This document shows positions 11,831 to 23,539 of a stretch of DNA of 64,000 bases, one piece after another. Location: contig CM076193.1 of assembly GCA_038277395.1 (NCBI GenBank), positions 148,913,813 to 148,977,812 of the forward strand, in the 5' to 3' direction. Below the pieces are notes generated by a model. It was not told the origin of the DNA. It made no database searches and worked only from the letters and a program-made list of their open reading frames with translations. Each line of letters starts with the position of its first letter. Position 1 is the first letter of the stretch. The position numbers and the translations under genes are program-made. The stretch comes from Dryocosmus kuriphilus. Lineage: Eukaryota > Arthropoda > Insecta > Hymenoptera > Cynipidae.

Positions 11831-12543
11831 TTACAGAAGCTTCTTAACTTGCTCAATATTTTCAATTGTTAGTCGTCTCTCCTCGAGAGCAGCTTCTTTG
11901 CAATTTTCATCCGCTATCAGTTCAATGCAATGTCCAACTTCTCTTTCATAAGTTTTAAAAGTGTTCCAATAAAATTCTGGTACATTTAGAGCAACAAGTA
12001 TTTTATTCAAATGTGAGTGACCAATTCCAGCATTGAAAGCACCTGTAACGAACATAATGTTGTTTATGTTTATCCGCAAATTATTAATTGTACATTTGTT
12101 AAATGAGTTTATTATTAAGTACATACCAGCAACGAACTTTGTGTTACAATCAAAGTGCGGCTTATGATTGACGATATGCTGAGTATCGGTGACAACTCTA
12201 TTCACGAATTTACAGTTGCGACATTGAACATGAAAGATTGAAGCCAATCTGCTATTTTTCTCGGATGCAATATCGAGTAAAGAGAGTACACTTTGACAAT
12301 CTAGGCAAATAAGCTGCTCTGCAAGAGTTTTGATACGCACAATGCGCCGGCCTTCGATATTTGCATATTTGCTGCTACTTTCATGATCGACTTCTAGGTT
12401 AGACGCCTCTCTTTTCTTACCACGTTTATGATTTCTGTCGCATTATCACTTTGTATCTTTCTCTTACGGTAAACGCTTTCCTTCACTCTAACGCCTTTCC
12501 AGAAAAATCTTTTGGGTTTTTCAGTTTCTACTGGCTCAGACAT
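11831..12543 (-). pseudogene. Mutator-like transposase, N-terminal part, with an intron
   Basis: Starts at Met 12543 (MSEPVETEKPKRFFWKG), changes frame around 12420-12450, then reads GRRIVRIKTLAEQLICLDC..SVLSL and a Cys pair (VQCRNCKFVNRV), giving a zinc-ribbon-like C-x2-C...C-x2-C arrangement typical of this transposase. An 84-bp intron (12043-12126, donor GTATGT, acceptor TTACAG) interrupts FVAG|AFNAGIGHSHLNKIL, and splicing restores the family motif. The fragment continues through VPEFYWNTFKTYEREVGHCIE and ends at a stop after KKLL (11831), where the family protein would normally continue into its catalytic core. The intron call rests on frame and conserved flanks. Confidence 0.75.
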
Positions 12544-12950
12544 ACTTATTTAAATATTAAAACAAACAATAACAGCTCGCGTCGTCGGCAACATGAATCA
12601 ACGGCTGACTGAGATACACATCGATCGCGCCCGCAATGTTGACAGATTTCGACTCAGTAAGTCATACGAGTGTAGGCATTGCGACTGCGCAGTCGATTGA
12701 TCTCGGCAGTAGCGATGGTACCTCCTTAACTGTTCATAATCCACTGCAAGATAAAATTCTTAACCGACTTTGATGATACTTTTTTAGAATGGAATTTATC
12801 GTTTAAATGAATAGTGCGTAAAAAAAGCCACTTCGACAAATTTATTTTTTAACAGTGAGAAGAAGACATAAATACACTCGCTATGCATCAGAATGAATGC
12901 AGGTACACTTAAGGAACATGAATATTTAGAATTAAGGGCATGTGACACTT
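12544..12950. other. No gene; GC-rich stretch then AT-rich sequence
   Basis: 12580-12720 is GC-rich with several CGATCG-like words and lies directly upstream of the Mutator-like start, so it could be that element's promoter and terminal region. The rest up to the inverted repeat at 12951 holds nothing recognised. Confidence 0.35.
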
Positions 12951-14541
12951 ACAAGGGGGGTTAGGTTGGTGTCTGACGCCGATTTTATTGTAACTTTGCA
13001 TGTTTAATAATATGTCTACTAAAATTTGAACGATTAGCTAGTATCGCCATCTGAGCAAGCATTGTAAGTTTTGTCAATGTAAGTGTCATGGGCAAAAGGA
13101 GCATTGTAAGAAACGTAGCGACGGAGTATGGTTGTGGGTGGATGTAACTACAAGTTTTCACACATTAAACATGCATTTTTTAATAACAAGGTGATTCATT
13201 CATTAAACATAAACAAAAGCAAAACATTATGGTCCTTCGAGATGGATTCTAGACGAAGATTTCTACATGGATGACTTGCTGACAGGCACGGAAACTGTTG
13301 ATGAAGCGACAGAACTTCAAATTCAATTGACGAAACTTTTGAACAAAGGCAAGTTTCACCTTCGCAAATGGAGATCTAACAAATTGGAAGCTCTAAATCG
13401 TCTGTCGCAATTACAAGAAGAGGATAACCTATTAGTTTTAGATAAACAGGAAACGGTCAAAACTTTGAGCTTATTATGGAAGGCAGAAACATACGACCTT
13501 CAATATAAAGTGACACTAACGGATATCCAGATGGTTACAAAACGAAGAATTTTGTCAAGCGTGGCAAGAATTTATGATCCTCTCGGAATAATAAGGCCAA
13601 TTATAATTAATGCAAAGATTATTTTACAAAAAGTTTGGCAGATGAATCTAGAGTGGGACGAAGCTGTACCACCAGAAATGGCAAAAACTTGGAGTACTTA
13701 ATACATCTCATTAGAAAAGATTAATAATCTACGCATATCAAGAAATATACGTCCAACGTGTATTTCAAAACAAATACAACTTCATGGATTTGGAGACGCA
13801 TCTGAAAAGGCATATGGGGCTTGTGTTTACGCTCTTAGTATCAATCAGCAGAAAGAAACTGTCATACGTTTGATATGTTCAAAATCGAGGGTTACACCGA
13901 ATAAATCTTTAACATTGCCCAGGCTTGAACTAAACGCAGCCTTGTTATTAATTATCAGAGTTAATCACGATGATACGAGAAGCATTGGGAAATGAAATTG
14001 AAAAGGTACACATCTGGAGCGATTCGACTTTTGCACTAGGTTGAATTAAAACCCCTCCTCATCAGTTGAAAATATATGAAGCAAATAGAGTGGTGCAAAT
14101 TCAGAAATTTACAGAAAGTGAGGAATGGCATCATGTTCCTTCAAAAGATAACCCTGCAGATATGATATCGAGAGGAATATCGGTTGAAAAACTGATCGAC
14201 AATCATTTATGGTGGCAAGGGCCTATATGGCTATGTGGCGAAGAATCCTAGGGGTAGATTTTCTGAATTATGATACGGTGACGGTAAGTATTTTTACCAC
14301 TCAAGCTAATATTATAACACAGAATAAATTAGAACAATTTTGTGAAAAAACAAGAAAAAAAAAGCAATGATACCTCTTAAAACAGTAAATGTATCAAAAA
14401 TATAGAAGGGGTGATTTCAACCCCTAAATATGAACGATTGCCCAAAAAATTATTTATTTATTTTTTTATAGTCTGGGATCCTCTTTTCAATTGCAAAGTT
14501 ACAAAAAAATCGGCGTCGGACACCAACCTAACCCCCCTTGT
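12951..14541. mobile_element. Inverted-repeat-bounded element (PIF/Harbinger-like ends?) containing BEL/Pao fragment
   Basis: 12951-13000 and 14492-14541 are 50-bp inverted repeats matching at 48 of 50 positions by eye (inner end TGCAAAGTTACAA.., outer end ..CTAACCCCCCTTGT). If the element starts CAAGGGGGGTTAGG at 12953, it is flanked on both sides by TTA, the TWA-type duplication of PIF/Harbinger elements. No Harbinger transposase is present. Most of the interior is BEL/Pao retrotransposon sequence (13255-14251). Confidence 0.6.
13255..14251 (+). pseudogene. BEL/Pao retrotransposon pol fragment (RT end and RNase H-like region)
   Basis: Begins at the reverse-transcriptase active site (EDFYMDDLLTGTETVDEAT), then KLLNKGKFHLRKWRSN and RRILSSVARIYDPLGIIRP, typical of Pao-family RT and the following region. 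After a stop at about 13700 it continues with LHGFGDASEKAYGACVYAL (RNase H-like Asp) and TLPRLELNAALLL, then shifts frame to VHIWSDSTFALG, a TGA where Trp is expected, and IKTPPHQLKIYEANRV.. WHHVPSKDNPADMISRG. Gag, protease, integrase and LTRs are absent. Several stops and frameshifts make it a dead internal fragment. Confidence 0.85.
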
Positions 14542-15756
14542 TAAATTCACCGACGAAGCCAGTCCTAAGATCGATATTTTTCCCCCGGATTTAAAAATAA
14601 ATTATTAAAAAAGCGGAAAAAAATTGGGAAAATATTAATCAATGCAAAAGGACCGTGTGTTGGAAAGCGTAGAGTTTTGGGAAAAATAGAAGTTTATTAT
14701 AAAAATAATCGATCTGCATTACCAAAGGCCTGCATAATTAAAGTTCCAATCAACATCGCTCCCACAATGGCAGAGCGACGGCGTGCGACACGCCTCGGGT
14801 GCACTTGACACTGCGAATTCACATATTAGTTTACTTATTTGCACTATACGTACAAAAATTATTGTGTATAATGTTTGCTAACGATATTTGCCTAATTTTC
14901 TTCAAGGCAGAGGAGTCCTTTACCTCAGTACTGCTCCATTGAGAAAATGACAATTTGAATAGAAAGTTCTACAGCACAATCGGTATTCCTGGGAATTTAT
15001 TTATTTACTTAAAATCTATTTACATTATTTATACTTAAATGGCTTATTCAAACCTAGTTTATTGTCCCGTCTTGCTTCTCTGAAAGTTTTAGGCGAATAT
15101 ATTATGTATAAAAAAAGTTCTGAGATTCAAAAAATTTTTGGAGAATTCATTAATCTGCTGCAAAATTTTTCCAGTTTTAATTTCGTCCAAAAAACCTTTT
15201 TTCAAAATTCCTACTCAAATAATGTATTCAAACGCAATTTTTTGTCTTCTCATGCATTTTCCGAAGTATCAGTCCGATATTTTACTTACAAAAAAAGTTC
15301 TAAGATTCAAAAAATAAATTGATCAATCGTAAAAATGTAGGTCGATAATATAGGTATTTCTGTGTGTCACCTGGCTTTAAAGAAATTAAATTCAGAAAAA
15401 ATGAAAATTTTAAATATTTAACGTCCTATATTCAAATATAATTTAGAAATTCTTAGAAATTCAAAAAATCCCTTTCTTAAAAAAAAAAAAACAGGAACCT
15501 ACCGATCAAATTTGGACCAAACAGCCTTAACTTTTTTTTAATTAGGAATTAAAAAGAAGCAAAATAAAAAAAAAGAGAAGGGAAGAAGAAGGCGACCTCC
15601 AAAAACCCTTCCTTCTTTTTTTTCTCTCGTCTTTTTTTACTTTTATTTCTGTTCCAACTAAAAAAACGTTCACCACGTCCAATTTCATGAGGAAGCCAAG
15701 ATGTCCTCTCCATGAGAGCTGGCTGAAGACTAAGAAGAAATGGGTGACACACCCTT
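14542..15756. other. No gene recognised
   Basis: AT-rich sequence with short chance frames. Two related blocks (15094-15135 and 15280-15320, YAAAAAAAGTTCTRAGATTCAA) suggest a local duplication. No TE domain, tRNA or known repeat seen. Confidence 0.5.
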
Positions 15757-16894
15757 ATACATGGAAAGAAATAGTATGGTAGGACCATCCATAGCAGTAT
15801 TGAAGCGTGTATTATTAATGTGACACCCATGCAATGGCTGAGCAAACGTTTTGCCAAGCTCCTGTTACAAAATGAAATGGATATTTGAACCATACTTGCT
15901 TGGTTATCCAATGTATGGTTGCCTCAACCATAGCTGAGGCTGCTTTGTCCATTAGGAAGACAGCGTCATCTACGCGAGTGTCCCTCCCTCACTTACTCGC
16001 CCACTTCATGCCGTCGCGAGGTTAGGAGGTTAGTTTTGCAAAGTGATATTGTTAGTGTGTTGTATGAAGTACAGTAGAAGTCCGATAAGTTTCTTACTTT
16101 GGGGCTGTAGGGGCATAAAATTCCAGAAATTTCACACTTACTGAATGTCCCTTCCATTGGAGGTTATTCTAGTGCACATGTGAACGCGCAGACGCAACTG
16201 TTGCGCGCCCGCGTAACTGTTGCGCGCAGGCGCAGTATGTGATCCCATATACATAGTGGGAGCTTCAAATTAGTGTGCATGAAAGTAGATGCAATGACGT
16301 CATAAGGGGAATGGAGACTTGTCGGATTTCTACTGTATAGGTAAAAGTTGAAACGAAAACAATGAAATGGTGGAGGAATACGTTAAGACACGGATTATAA
16401 AATTCAAAATAATATTTCTAAGATGATATTTTTATCATAAATTTTAGGCTATGGCTTCAATCCTACAAGTTTTTTTTTTCTATATAAAAATATTATATAT
16501 GCTTCTGTAAATATTGTATGCATAAAATTAATTTCAAATAAATTATCTTTATTCTTGAATTATCACTTCTGTTCTTATTGCGATGTATTATTATTATTAT
16601 TACCCTTTTCCCTATAACTTTGGATGCCACAAAAATATAAATTTTCCTGACATAACCTTACTTTTAGTTAATGCAACTACTTCCATGGTTCTGATATACA
16701 GAGCTTACGTGTTGCCTCATCCACTACTATGGTTGGCTCATCCATAGCGTTTTTTTTGACACATCAATATCCCAAACATAAAATGTCTATAGATGCCACA
16801 ACCATAGAAATGACTGGGATGTATTCTTCAATAGAGTATGGTTGAGGCATCCATATATGGAGTTGGCTCAACCATACCTTTATTTCCGTGTATA
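15757..16894. mobile_element. MITE-like non-autonomous element with AACCATA-rich subterminal arrays
   Basis: Ends are imperfect inverted repeats: TATACATGGAAAGAAATAG.. at the left and, on the reverse strand of the right end, TATACACGGAAATAAAGG... Both are followed inward by several TATGGTTG / CAACCATA words (15770-15960 and 16720-16880). No transposase is encoded. Interrupted by a pogo-like MITE at 16072-16335. A related array of words lies near 45225-45360. Exact ends and target duplication are uncertain. Confidence 0.45.
16072..16335. mobile_element. 264-bp pogo/Tigger-like MITE, TA duplication
   Basis: Left end CAGTAGAAGTCCGATAAGT and right end, reverse-complemented, CAGTAGAAATCCGACAAGT differ at two positions over 19 bp, and both outer edges are flanked by TA. 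CAGTAGA-type ends with a TA duplication fit pogo/Tigger elements of the Tc1/mariner superfamily. The interior contains CG-rich words (GTTGCGCGC twice) and no ORF. Confidence 0.7.
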
Positions 16895-16979
16895 TTTGGA
16901 ATCAGCGGGAAAACATGTCGCCTCTAATTCTAAACATGAATCCGGTCAAAATACATTGAACATTACAAATCGCAACGAA

Positions 16980-19900
16980 AACAGAATTTCCCTGAAATTT
17001 TTTTAATTTCTTAAAAACTTTGAAATTATCGGAGACCATATAAAATCCCTTGAAAAAGGCATTGACACCTTTTAAAATCTCGTGTAATTTCAAAAATCCC
17101 TTGGAATCTTTAAAATTCCTACAAAATTCACTAAAATGACGTGAAATCCTCAAAAGTCACTGGAAATATTTTAATTTCTTCTGGAATTACTTGAAATCTT
17201 TTTAAGTCCCTTATAATCAACAATATACTTGAAATTCTTATAAAATCATTTAAATAATGCAAAATTTATTAGAATATCTTGAACTTTCGGCTTATTAAAA
17301 TTTTTACTTCTTTGAAACCTTTCATACTTCCGTGAAATTTTTTTAATTCCTTAAAAACTTTGAAATCTTGGGATACCGTAAAATCTCTAGATCTTTTAAA
17401 ATCCTTTGAAATTTTTTAAAAAAATTCCTCTAAAATCTTTGAAATTCTTTTAAACTCCCTTAAATTTTGTGGTATCAAAATTTTTCAAGATCTTTAGAAA
17501 CCTTAAATCTTCTGAAACTCCATGAAATTTTTTCAATCTGTTGAAATCCGTAAAAATCCCTTAAAATGTTTTAAAATCCTACTAAATTTATTGAAATCTC
17601 ATGAAATCCTTGCAAATTATATAAATTTCCTTATTTCTTCTGGAATCAATTGAATTCTTTCTAAATCCCTTAAAAGCAATTATGCAATTATCATTATTAT
17701 TATTTCTTTGAAATCGTTCAAATTTTCTTGAAATTTTTGTAATTCACTACAAAATCTTGAAATCCACGGAAATCCTGTAAAATCCTTTGATCTCGTGAAA
17801 TCTTTTGAAAGACCTTGAATAAATTTCCTTAAAATCGTTAAAGTTCTTTGAAGATGTCTTATATTTCATGGTTTTGAAATTCTTTAAAATCTGATATCAA
17901 ATTAAATTCTGAAATTCCTTGAAGTTTTTTTAATCCATTGAAATCCTTAGAAATCCCTTAGAATCTTTAAAGTCCTCAGAGACTCTATAAGATGCCTTGA
18001 AATCTTGGAAATCCTATAAAATCCCTTATATCTTGTAAAATAGCTTGAATTACCTGAAAATCTTTGAAAATCTTCTAAGTCCCTTAAATTTTGTGTTTCT
18101 GAAATTCTTAAAAATCTGTAGAAACCTTAGATCTTCTGAAAATACTTAAAATTTTTTTAATCTACCGAAATCCCTATAAATTGCTTAGAATATTTTAAAA
18201 TCCCTTGAAATGCTTAAAATTCCTACAAAATTCTTTAAAATGCCGTGAAATCCTCACAAGTCACTGGAAATATTTTAATTTCATCTGGAATTCCTTGAAA
18301 CTTTTTAAATCCCTTATAATCAATAATATACTTGAAACTCTTATAAAATCATTCAAATAATGCAAAATTGATTAAATCTTGAACTTTGATTTTATTAAAA
18401 ATTTATTTCTATGAAATCTTTTATATTTCCGTGAAATTTTTAAAATTCCTTAAGAACTTTGAAATCTTGAAAGATACCGTAAAACCTCTTGATCTTTTAA
18501 AGTGCTTTGAAATTTAAAAAAAAATCCTCTAAGATCTTTGAAACTCTTTTAAATTCCCTTAAATTTTGTGTTTTTGAAATTTTTTTAGATGTTTTAAAAT
18601 CCTAATCAATTTATTAAAATTTCATGAAATCCTTGAAAATTACTTAAAATATTTTTATTTCTTCTGGAATCCCTTGAATTCTTTCTAAATTCCTTAAAAG
18701 CAATAATGCCTTCAAAATCCTATAAAATCCTTTAAATCTTGCAAAGTTGCTTTAAAATTTTTTAACTTTGGAATCATTGAAAATCTTATTTCTTTGAAAT
18801 CGTTCAAATTTCCTTGCAATTTTTCCAATTCTCTACAAAATTTTGAAATCCTCGTAAATCCTGTAAAATCCTTTGATCAGGTGAAATCTTTTGAAAGGCC
18901 TTGAATAAGTTTCATTAAAATCGTTGAAATTCTTTGAAAACCTCTTATATATCATGGTTTTGAAATCCTTTAAAATCTTATATCAAGTTAAATTCTGAAA
19001 TCCCTTGAAGTTTTTTTAATCCGTTGAAATCCTTAGAAATTCCTTAGAATCTTTAAAATCCTCAGAGAGTCTATAAATTCCCTTGAAATTTTGGAAATCT
19101 TATACAATCCCTTATATCTTGTAAAATTACTTAAAATACCTGAAAATTTTTGGAACTCTTTTAAATTCCCTTAAATTTTGTGTTTTTGAAATTCTCAAAA
19201 ATCTGTAGAGACCTTAAATCTTCTGAAACTACTTAAAACCTTTTTAATCTACCGAAATCTCTATAAATTCCTTAGAATGTTTTAAAATCCCTTGAAATGT
19301 TTTTAAAATTTCTACAAAATTCTTTAAAATGCCGTGAGATACTCACAAGTCATTGGAAATATTTTAATACCTTCTGGAATTCCTTGAAATCTTCTTAAAT
19401 TCCTTATAATCAATAATATACTTGAAACTCCTATAAAATCATTTAAATAATGTAAACGTTATTAAAATATCTTGAACTTTGAATTCATTAAAAATTTATT
19501 TCTTTAAATTCTTATATATTTCCGTGAGATTTTTTAAATTACTGAAAAACTTTGAAATCTTAAGAGATACCGTAAAATCTCCTGATCTTTTAAAGTCCTT
19601 TGAAATTTTATTAAAAAGTGCCTCTAAAATCCTATAAATTCTTTTAAATTCCCTTAAATTTTGTTTTTTTGAAATTTTTTAACATCTTTAGAAACCTTAA
19701 ATCTTCTGAAACTCCTTGAAATTTTTTTAATCCATTGAAATCCATACAAATCCCTTAAAATGTTTTAAAATCCTACTCAATTTAGTAAAATCTCATGAAA
19801 TCCTTGCAAATTACTTAAAATATTTTTATTTCTTCTGGAATCCCTTGAAATCTTTCTAAATCCCTTAAAAGCAATAATACCTTGAAAATCCTATAAAATT

Positions 19901-20640
19901 CTTTAAATCTTGTAAAGTTGCTTTAAAATTTTTTAACATTGGAATCATTGAAAATCTTATTTCTTTGAAATCGTTCAAATCTCCTTGAAATTTTTGTAAT
20001 TCACTACAAAATCTTGCAATCCTCGGAAATCCTATAAAATCCTTTGATTTCGTGAAACCTTTTGAAAAACCTTGAATAAATTTCCTTAAAATCGTTGAAA
20101 TTCTTTGAAAACCTCTTATATTTCATGGTTTTAAAATCCTTTAAAATCTGATTTCAAGTTAAATTCTGAAATTCCTTGAAGTTTTTTTAATCCTTCGAAA
20201 TCTTTAGAAATGCCTTAGAATCTTTTAAATTCTTAGGAAATTCTTTAAAATACCTTGGAATCTTTCAAATTTCCACAAAATTCTTCAAAATCCCTTGAAA
20301 TTAGTTAAAATCGATAATATCCTTTAGAAATCTATGGAATACTTTAAATTTTGAAAAATTCCTTTAAAATTTTTGATCCTAGGATTAACTGAAAACTACA
20401 TTTCTTTGAAATGGTTTAAATTTCATTAAAACTTTGAAATCCTCGGAAATCCTATAAAATCCTTTGATTTCTTGAAATTCTTTAAAACCCCTTGAACAAA
20501 TACCCTTTAAACCTTTTAATCTGTTGGAAATCTCTTAAATTTTGTGACATATTTTAAAATCCCTTAAAATCTATAAAAACCTATACGTATGCTAAAATTC
20601 CTTCATATTCCAAATATTCCGAAGTATTCTTCGAGAAGAT
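16980..20640. repeat. AT-rich satellite of ~10-12-bp words, ~1.1-kb higher-order unit
   Basis: About 3.7 kb is made of variants of TTGAAATCCCTTAAAATC. Above that there is a higher-order unit. The block starting GGAAATATTTTAAT..CTTCTGGAATTCCTTGAAA occurs near 17165, 18268 and 19355. The block TTTCTTTGAAATCGTTCAAAT occurs near 17702, 18795 and 19960. Spacings are about 1.09-1.17 kb, giving roughly 3.3 copies. No coding potential. The same word family recurs at 23540-25000 and, on the opposite strand, at 34020-36690. Confidence 0.85.
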
Positions 20641-20649
20641 AGATATTCT

Positions 20650-22290
20650 TCGCACACCCAAATTGAGAGTAGTCGACCCCTCGAATAAATTGATGTGGAC
20701 TGTTTGATTTATATAAGATAAGACAGACAAATAATGGAGGAAATAAAAAATTGTTTATGTGTATTTTACATGTGTTAAATTTATAAAATTATATTCATTA
20801 CTAAATTGGTATAATTTATTCTTTAATTTGTAAAAATTAAATAGACATTTAAAAATTGTTGATCTTTAAACATCGTTGATTACGATATAAAGAATATATT
20901 CCTTGCTTTAAAATTATATTAGAAATAATAAAATTATATTCAGTGCTAAACTGATGTGATTTATTTTTTGATTTTGTACAATTTCGGCTTCTATAATATT
21001 TATCAAAGATGTTTACACATTTACCTGCGTTAAATTTATTAAATTATATTCATTACTAAATTGGTATAATTTATTCTTTAATTTTATAAGATTAGACATT
21101 TAGAAATTGTTGATCTCTAAACATCGTTGACCACGATACAAAGAATATATTCCTTGCTTTAAAATTATATTACAAATAATAAAATTAATAGTGCTAAACT
21201 GATGTGATTTATTTTTTCATTTTGTAAAATTTTGGCTTCTATAATATTTATCAAAGATGTTTACACATTTACCTGTGTTAAATTTATGAAATTATATTCA
21301 TTACTAAATTGGTATAATTTATTCTTTAATTTTATAAGATTAGACATTTAGAAATTGTTGATCTCTAAACATCGTTGACCACGATACAAAGAATATATTC
21401 CTTGCTTCAAAATTATATTACAAATAATAAAATTAATAGTGCTAAACTGATGTGATTTATTTTTTGATTTTGTAAAATTTTGGCTTCTATAATATTTATC
21501 AAAAATGTTTACGCATTTACCTGTGTTAAATTTATAAAATTATATTCATTACTAAATTGGTATAATTTATTCTTTAACTTGTATAAGATTAGATAGACAT
21601 TTTAAAATTGTTGATCTCTAAACATCGTTGACCACGATATAAAGAATATATTCGTTGCTTTAAAATTATATTAGAAATAATAAAATTATATTCAGTGCTA
21701 AACTGATGTGATTTATTTCTTGATTTTGTAAAATTTTGGCTTCTATAATATTTATCAAAGATGTTTACATATTTACCTGTGTTAAATTTATAAGAGTATA
21801 TTCATTAGGTACTAAATTGGTATAATTTATTCTTTAACTTGTATAAGATTAGATAGACATTTAAAAATTGTTGATCTCTAAACATCGTTGAACACGATAT
21901 AAAAAATATATTCCTTGCTTCAAAATTATATTACAAATAATAAAATTAATAGTGCTAAACTGATGTGATTTATTTTTTGATTTTGTAAAATTTTGGCTTC
22001 TATAATATTTATCAAAGATGTTTACACATTTACCTGTGTTAAATTTATAAAATTATATTCATCACTAAATTGGTATAATTTATTCTGTAACTTGTATAAG
22101 ATTAGATAGACATTTAAAAATTGTTGATCTCTAAACATCGTTGAACACAATATAAAGAATATATTCCTTGCTTTGAAATTATAATAGAAATAATAAAATT
22201 ATATTCAGTGCTAAACTGATGTGATTTATTTCTTGATTTTGTAAAATTTTGGCTTCTATAATATTTATCAAAGATGTTTACACATGAATC
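20650..22290. repeat. AT-rich satellite, ~250-bp unit, about six copies
   Basis: The block GGCTTCTATAATATTTATCA recurs near 20986, 21232, 21482, 21739, 21996 and 22250. Each copy also carries AAACATCGTTGA, ACTAAATTGGTATAATTTAT and CTAAACTGATGTGATTTAT. Copies look very similar by eye and differ by short indels. No ORF. Confidence 0.88.
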
Positions 22291-22299
22291 TCTTTTGGG

Positions 22300-23530
22300 T
22301 TGTGTATTTTAAGACGCTTCTACTGATTTAACCTCTTTTCGAAATCTAACACTTTTAATTTCTAAAAGGGGCACTCCTAAAAATTTATCCCTGTTCCTTA
22401 AAACCACGGGCATAAAATTTAATCCTCTTTTCCATAAACGTCTTATTTTTCCCATTCTGTGACATTTCGCGCCATTTGTCTTAGCCTCTCTCCAACTGCG
22501 CATCTTTTCACGATATTATCTCCTGTCGCATTTATTCACATTTTCTGGAATTTGTGGGACTTTTGAAATCTGATAACTTATTTCTGGTTTCTTATTCCAA
22601 ACCGTGATAAGGGCTGTGTGTGTGTGTGTGTGTGTGTGTGTGGCTGTGGGCGATTGGAGAACGAATTCCCGATCCCGCATTTTCCACATCTTGGAGGACA
22701 TAAAAGTCAAGTTTCAAGAGTGGAACGAGGATCTGGGGATTTGCACCTGGGGCGAAAATTCGTGGCATCTTGCTGCTTCCCAGCCCCCGCATGGAATCTG
22801 CATCGGTGGCCACTGGCCCTCAACCAGAAGGAAGGAGTTTACCATACACTGAGCAGTATTTGCTGGACCACCCACCTGCAAATTTTTCAAAAAGTTGACG
22901 ACTCAATTTTCCATTCCTTGTCGCTCGAGCGAATCGCCAGGCTGGAATGAGATCGGCTTGACAGACCAAATTTTTATCTCGCCTTTTTGCCGTCTTGACG
23001 TCTTCCTGAAGACCTAAGCTCATGACGGATTGCGTTAAAATTGACGCCGAACCATATCTGAAATCTACGACTTGTGAAATAACCGCAAATGAGGAAAAAA
23101 TTGGGAAAACTTGAAATTCAGGTTCAGAAATGGTTTGGTTGGAAAAACAAAGGGCAAAGAATATTTAACTTGAAAGGTCAGAAATTAAAAGACTTTTAAT
23201 GGTAGACTTAAAAATTTTTAATGATTGACAATTGGGTCTGGTACTTTACAAATGTTCTGCACTAATATTATTATACTATAAATCCAATTTGAAATTATAT
23301 ATAACTTTAATCCCTTAAAATAAAAATATATTAAATCAAATAATTGACGCATCGATTTAAAATTATATTCAATAATTAGCTACGCGGAAGCTTAGGACCT
23401 ATGCAGAAATTGCCCTATTTAGTCACATATATTTTTAATTAAATATGTTAAATTATAAAAGAGGATTAATGAGACTTTAAAAGACAGGATATGTTAAATT
23501 ACTTACAGACATACTCAATCTAATCTATTA
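22300..23530. other. Unique sequence with a (TG)13 microsatellite; no gene recognised
   Basis: The microsatellite is at about 22616-22641. From 22640 to 23050 the base composition is more balanced than in the flanking satellites, and several overlapping frames of 60-110 codons exist on both strands, but none shows a domain or splice pattern I recognise. It could hold an exon or a conserved non-coding segment. Confidence 0.4.
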
Positions 23531-23539
23531 ATTTTTCCT

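Larger units (their letters stand above)
10279..12543 (-). mobile_element. Mutator-like element of the insect type, internally deleted
   Basis: The minus-strand parts in order are a transposase N-terminal region (12543-11831), about 285 bp of AT-rich sequence (11546-11830), a transposase C-terminal region (about 11545-11117) and an exonuclease-like domain (11061-10279). The family (Mutator-like transposase domain, PF20700 as I recall it) is normally one long protein, so roughly the central catalytic third is missing. Terminal repeats and a 9-bp duplication were not identified. The sequence 12544-12720 upstream of the start is unusually GC-rich and may be part of the element's 5' end. Confidence 0.7.

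Noticed and set aside
22604..23023. Overlapping frames of 64-110 codons on both strands
   Set aside because: No domain, start context or splice pattern; part is translation of the TG repeat.
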